Assembly: GCF_000802225.1 (NCBI RefSeq) | Contig: NZ_JTDI01000001.1 | Location: 682,001-746,000 of the forward strand | Length of the DNA: 64,000 nt | DNA from: Novosphingobium malaysiense | GTDB lineage: Bacteria; Pseudomonadota; Alphaproteobacteria; Sphingomonadales; Sphingomonadaceae | Reading direction: 5' to 3' | In this document: positions 62,782 to 64,000 of the stretch, piece after piece | Layout of the letters: each line of letters opens with the position of its first letter | Numbering within the stretch: the stretch's first letter is position 1 | Translations under genes and position numbers: made by a program | The notes under the pieces: model-generated | Database searches by the model: none | What the model was told of the DNA's origin: nothing | Seen by the model: only the letters and a program-made list of their open reading frames with translations

Positions 62782-64000
62782 GCGCCAGTCCCCCTCCCTC
62801 GACGGTCAAGCGCGCACTTGCCAGCCATGCCGCCGTCGGTCTCGTTGCAGGTGCCCTGCTCTATCTCGTCTGCCTGACCGGCACGATCTCGGTTTTCTAC
62901 GCCGAATTGCAGCGGCTTGAACAACCGGATGCACCGGAGATGTCCGAAATCGCTCCATCCGCGGCGCAGCGCGCTGTCACCGCCGTGCTCGCGACAGAAA
63001 GGCCTGCGACGGAGCATCTCTACGTCCATCTCCCCGTAAGCGATCTTCCGCGCACGACAATCACCACCGACAATCGGGCCGTTCACGTGGCAGCGGACGG
63101 AAGCCTTGCCGGACCCGAAGAAATCGCCTGGTCCGACTTTCTCGTGGCCCTCCACTATGAGCTCAATGTTCCCGGCCTCGTAGGGTTGACGGTGGTCGGC
63201 GCGCTCGGGGCCATGATCCTCGCCCTGGTGATTTCGGGACTGGTGGCACACCCCAGGATATTTCGCGATGCCTTCCGCCTGCGCGCACGGGATGCCGGCG
63301 GAATTGGGCTGGCGGATTGGCACAATCGCCTCAGCGTGTGGACGTTGCCCTTTTCCATCGCCATCGCCCTCACCGGCGCCATGATCGGCCTCGCCTCGGT
63401 AACGGCCTACGGAATCGCGAGCTTTTATCACGACGGCGACCTCGAGGCCGTCTACGCCCCCCTCTTCGGCGAGGAAGGGCCAAAAGACGAATCGCCCGCG
63501 CCCGCTCCCAACGTAGCGCGCGCTTTGGCGTACATGCAGACGCACTATCCGTCGGTCACGCCGATCTATGCCTTCGTGCACGAGCCGTTGACGCGCGGGC
63601 AGACGATCCAGATCTGGGCCAAGCACCCTCGGCGGCTGATCTTCGCCGAGTACTACCACTTCGATGCCGACGGCGCCTTTCGGCATACGACGGGACTGGC
63701 CGACGGCAAGCTCGGCCAGCAGCTGGCGGCATCCGCCTATGACCTGCACTTCGGCAACTACGGAGGCCTGCCGGTCAAGCTCGCCTATGTGCTCTTCGGT
63801 ACGGCGCTGACCGCGATCTGTGCGACCGGGATCTATATATGGCTGGGCAAACGGCGCCGGAGGGGCCTTAACGAACCGCGCCTGCGCAAGACCTGGGACG
63901 CGGTGGTGTGGGGATCGCCCCTGCTGGTCGCGCTGACGCTGGCAGTTCGCCTCGCCTTCGGCAATGCCGCCCCGTTCGTGGCGCTGTTCTGGAGCGGTTT
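62778..64000 (+). CDS. PepSY-associated transmembrane protein (partial, runs off right edge)
   Basis: At least 407 residues are visible with no stop before the window ends. An N-terminal membrane helix (SHAAVGLVAGALLYLVCLTG) is followed by a periplasmic PepSY-like segment (about 50-125). Further helices include VVGALGAMILALVISGLVAH and SVWTLPFSIAIALTGAMIG, then a second extracytoplasmic part and more helices at 335 onward. WHNRLSVWTLPF with its conserved His is typical of PepSY_TM proteins linked to ferric-siderophore reduction. The start is the ATG overlapping the previous stop. Confidence 0.85.
   Translation, partial: MSASPPPSTVKRALASHAAVGLVAGALLYLVCLTGTISVFYAELQRLEQPDAPEMSEIAPSAAQRAVTAVLATERPATEHLYVHLPVSDLPRTTITTDNRAVHVAADGSLAGPEEIAWSDFLVALHYELNVPGLVGLTVVGALGAMILALVISGLVAHPRIFRDAFRLRARDAGGIGLADWHNRLSVWTLPFSIAIALTGAMIGLASVTAYGIASFYHDGDLEAVYAPLFGEEGPKDESPAPAPNVARALAYMQTHYPSVTPIYAFVHEPLTRGQTIQIWAKHPRRLIFAEYYHFDADGAFRHTTGLADGKLGQQLAASAYDLHFGNYGGLPVKLAYVLFGTALTAICATGIYIWLGKRRRRGLNEPRLRKTWDAVVWGSPLLVALTLAVRLAFGNAAPFVALFWSG

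Overview
The window is GC-rich and densely coded, with many start/stop overlaps of the ATGA, GTGA and TGATG type and no rRNA, tRNA, CRISPR array, integrase or transposase that I can see. The content (large TonB-dependent receptor, 1583-residue NAD-glutamate dehydrogenase, GH68 levansucrase, paired Lrp regulators, and palindromes carrying the core GTCGAGCGAAGTCGAGACAC) suggests an alphaproteobacterium, most likely a sphingomonad of the Novosphingobium type. That placement is inference from gene content, not from a marker gene. No stretch without a gene reaches 300 bases.

Positions 1-29053 form one purine-catabolism island. On the minus strand at the left are the start of an 8-oxoguanine deaminase, an exported NUP-family nucleoside protein, a TonB-dependent receptor and an exported adenosine deaminase. 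A plus-strand block follows: a LysR regulator, a purine-type phosphoribosyltransferase, a LOG-family protein and an NTF2-like protein. From 29053 down to 8600 runs an apparent superoperon of 18 genes. In order of transcription it holds a BASS-type transporter with an AtzG-like tail, an AtzE-like amidase, an NCS2 purine permease, an exported nucleosidase, HpxW, an allantoate amidohydrolase, a PucG-type aminotransferase, PuuE, HpxZ, UraD, HIU hydrolase, PuuD, XdhA, XdhB, XdhC, guanine deaminase, adenine deaminase and an exported nucleoside hydrolase. Read together, nucleosides enter through the outer membrane and are deaminated and hydrolysed in the periplasm. The bases are imported and oxidised to urate by xanthine dehydrogenase, and urate is taken through 5-hydroxyisourate, OHCU, allantoin and allantoate to ureidoglycine. 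Ureidoglycine is then transaminated to oxalurate and hydrolysed through oxamate to oxalate. A near-identical 38-bp site lies both in front of the LysR gene and in front of the superoperon.

Positions 29270-38224 hold amino-acid and central metabolism: an Lrp regulator divergent from a leucine-type dehydrogenase, fumarase C, an orphan formylglycine-generating enzyme, an A/T-richer exported DUF695-RraB-like protein, then maleylacetoacetate isomerase, a VOC protein, HppD and PhhA (phenylalanine/tyrosine catabolism) divergent from a second Lrp regulator. Positions 38242-42993 are the NAD-glutamate dehydrogenase.

Positions 43277-47927 are a sucrose module: ROK fructokinase and GH68 enzyme divergent from a sucrose-type MFS permease and a LacI regulator, with a GalR/LacI-type operator between them. 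Positions 48049-51532 hold an exported MsrA and two FAD oxidoreductases.

Positions 51711-61990 are a fatty-acid degradation locus: acyl-CoA dehydrogenase, FadN-like multifunctional enzyme and thiolase on the minus strand, and DUF2147 protein, FadL porin, acyl-CoA ligase, MerR regulator and thioesterase II on the plus strand. From 62203 to the right edge is the start of a PepSY-type membrane operon behind a possible Fur box. Three families of palindromic repeats are scattered through the window, one of them inside the coding sequence of the allantoate amidohydrolase.
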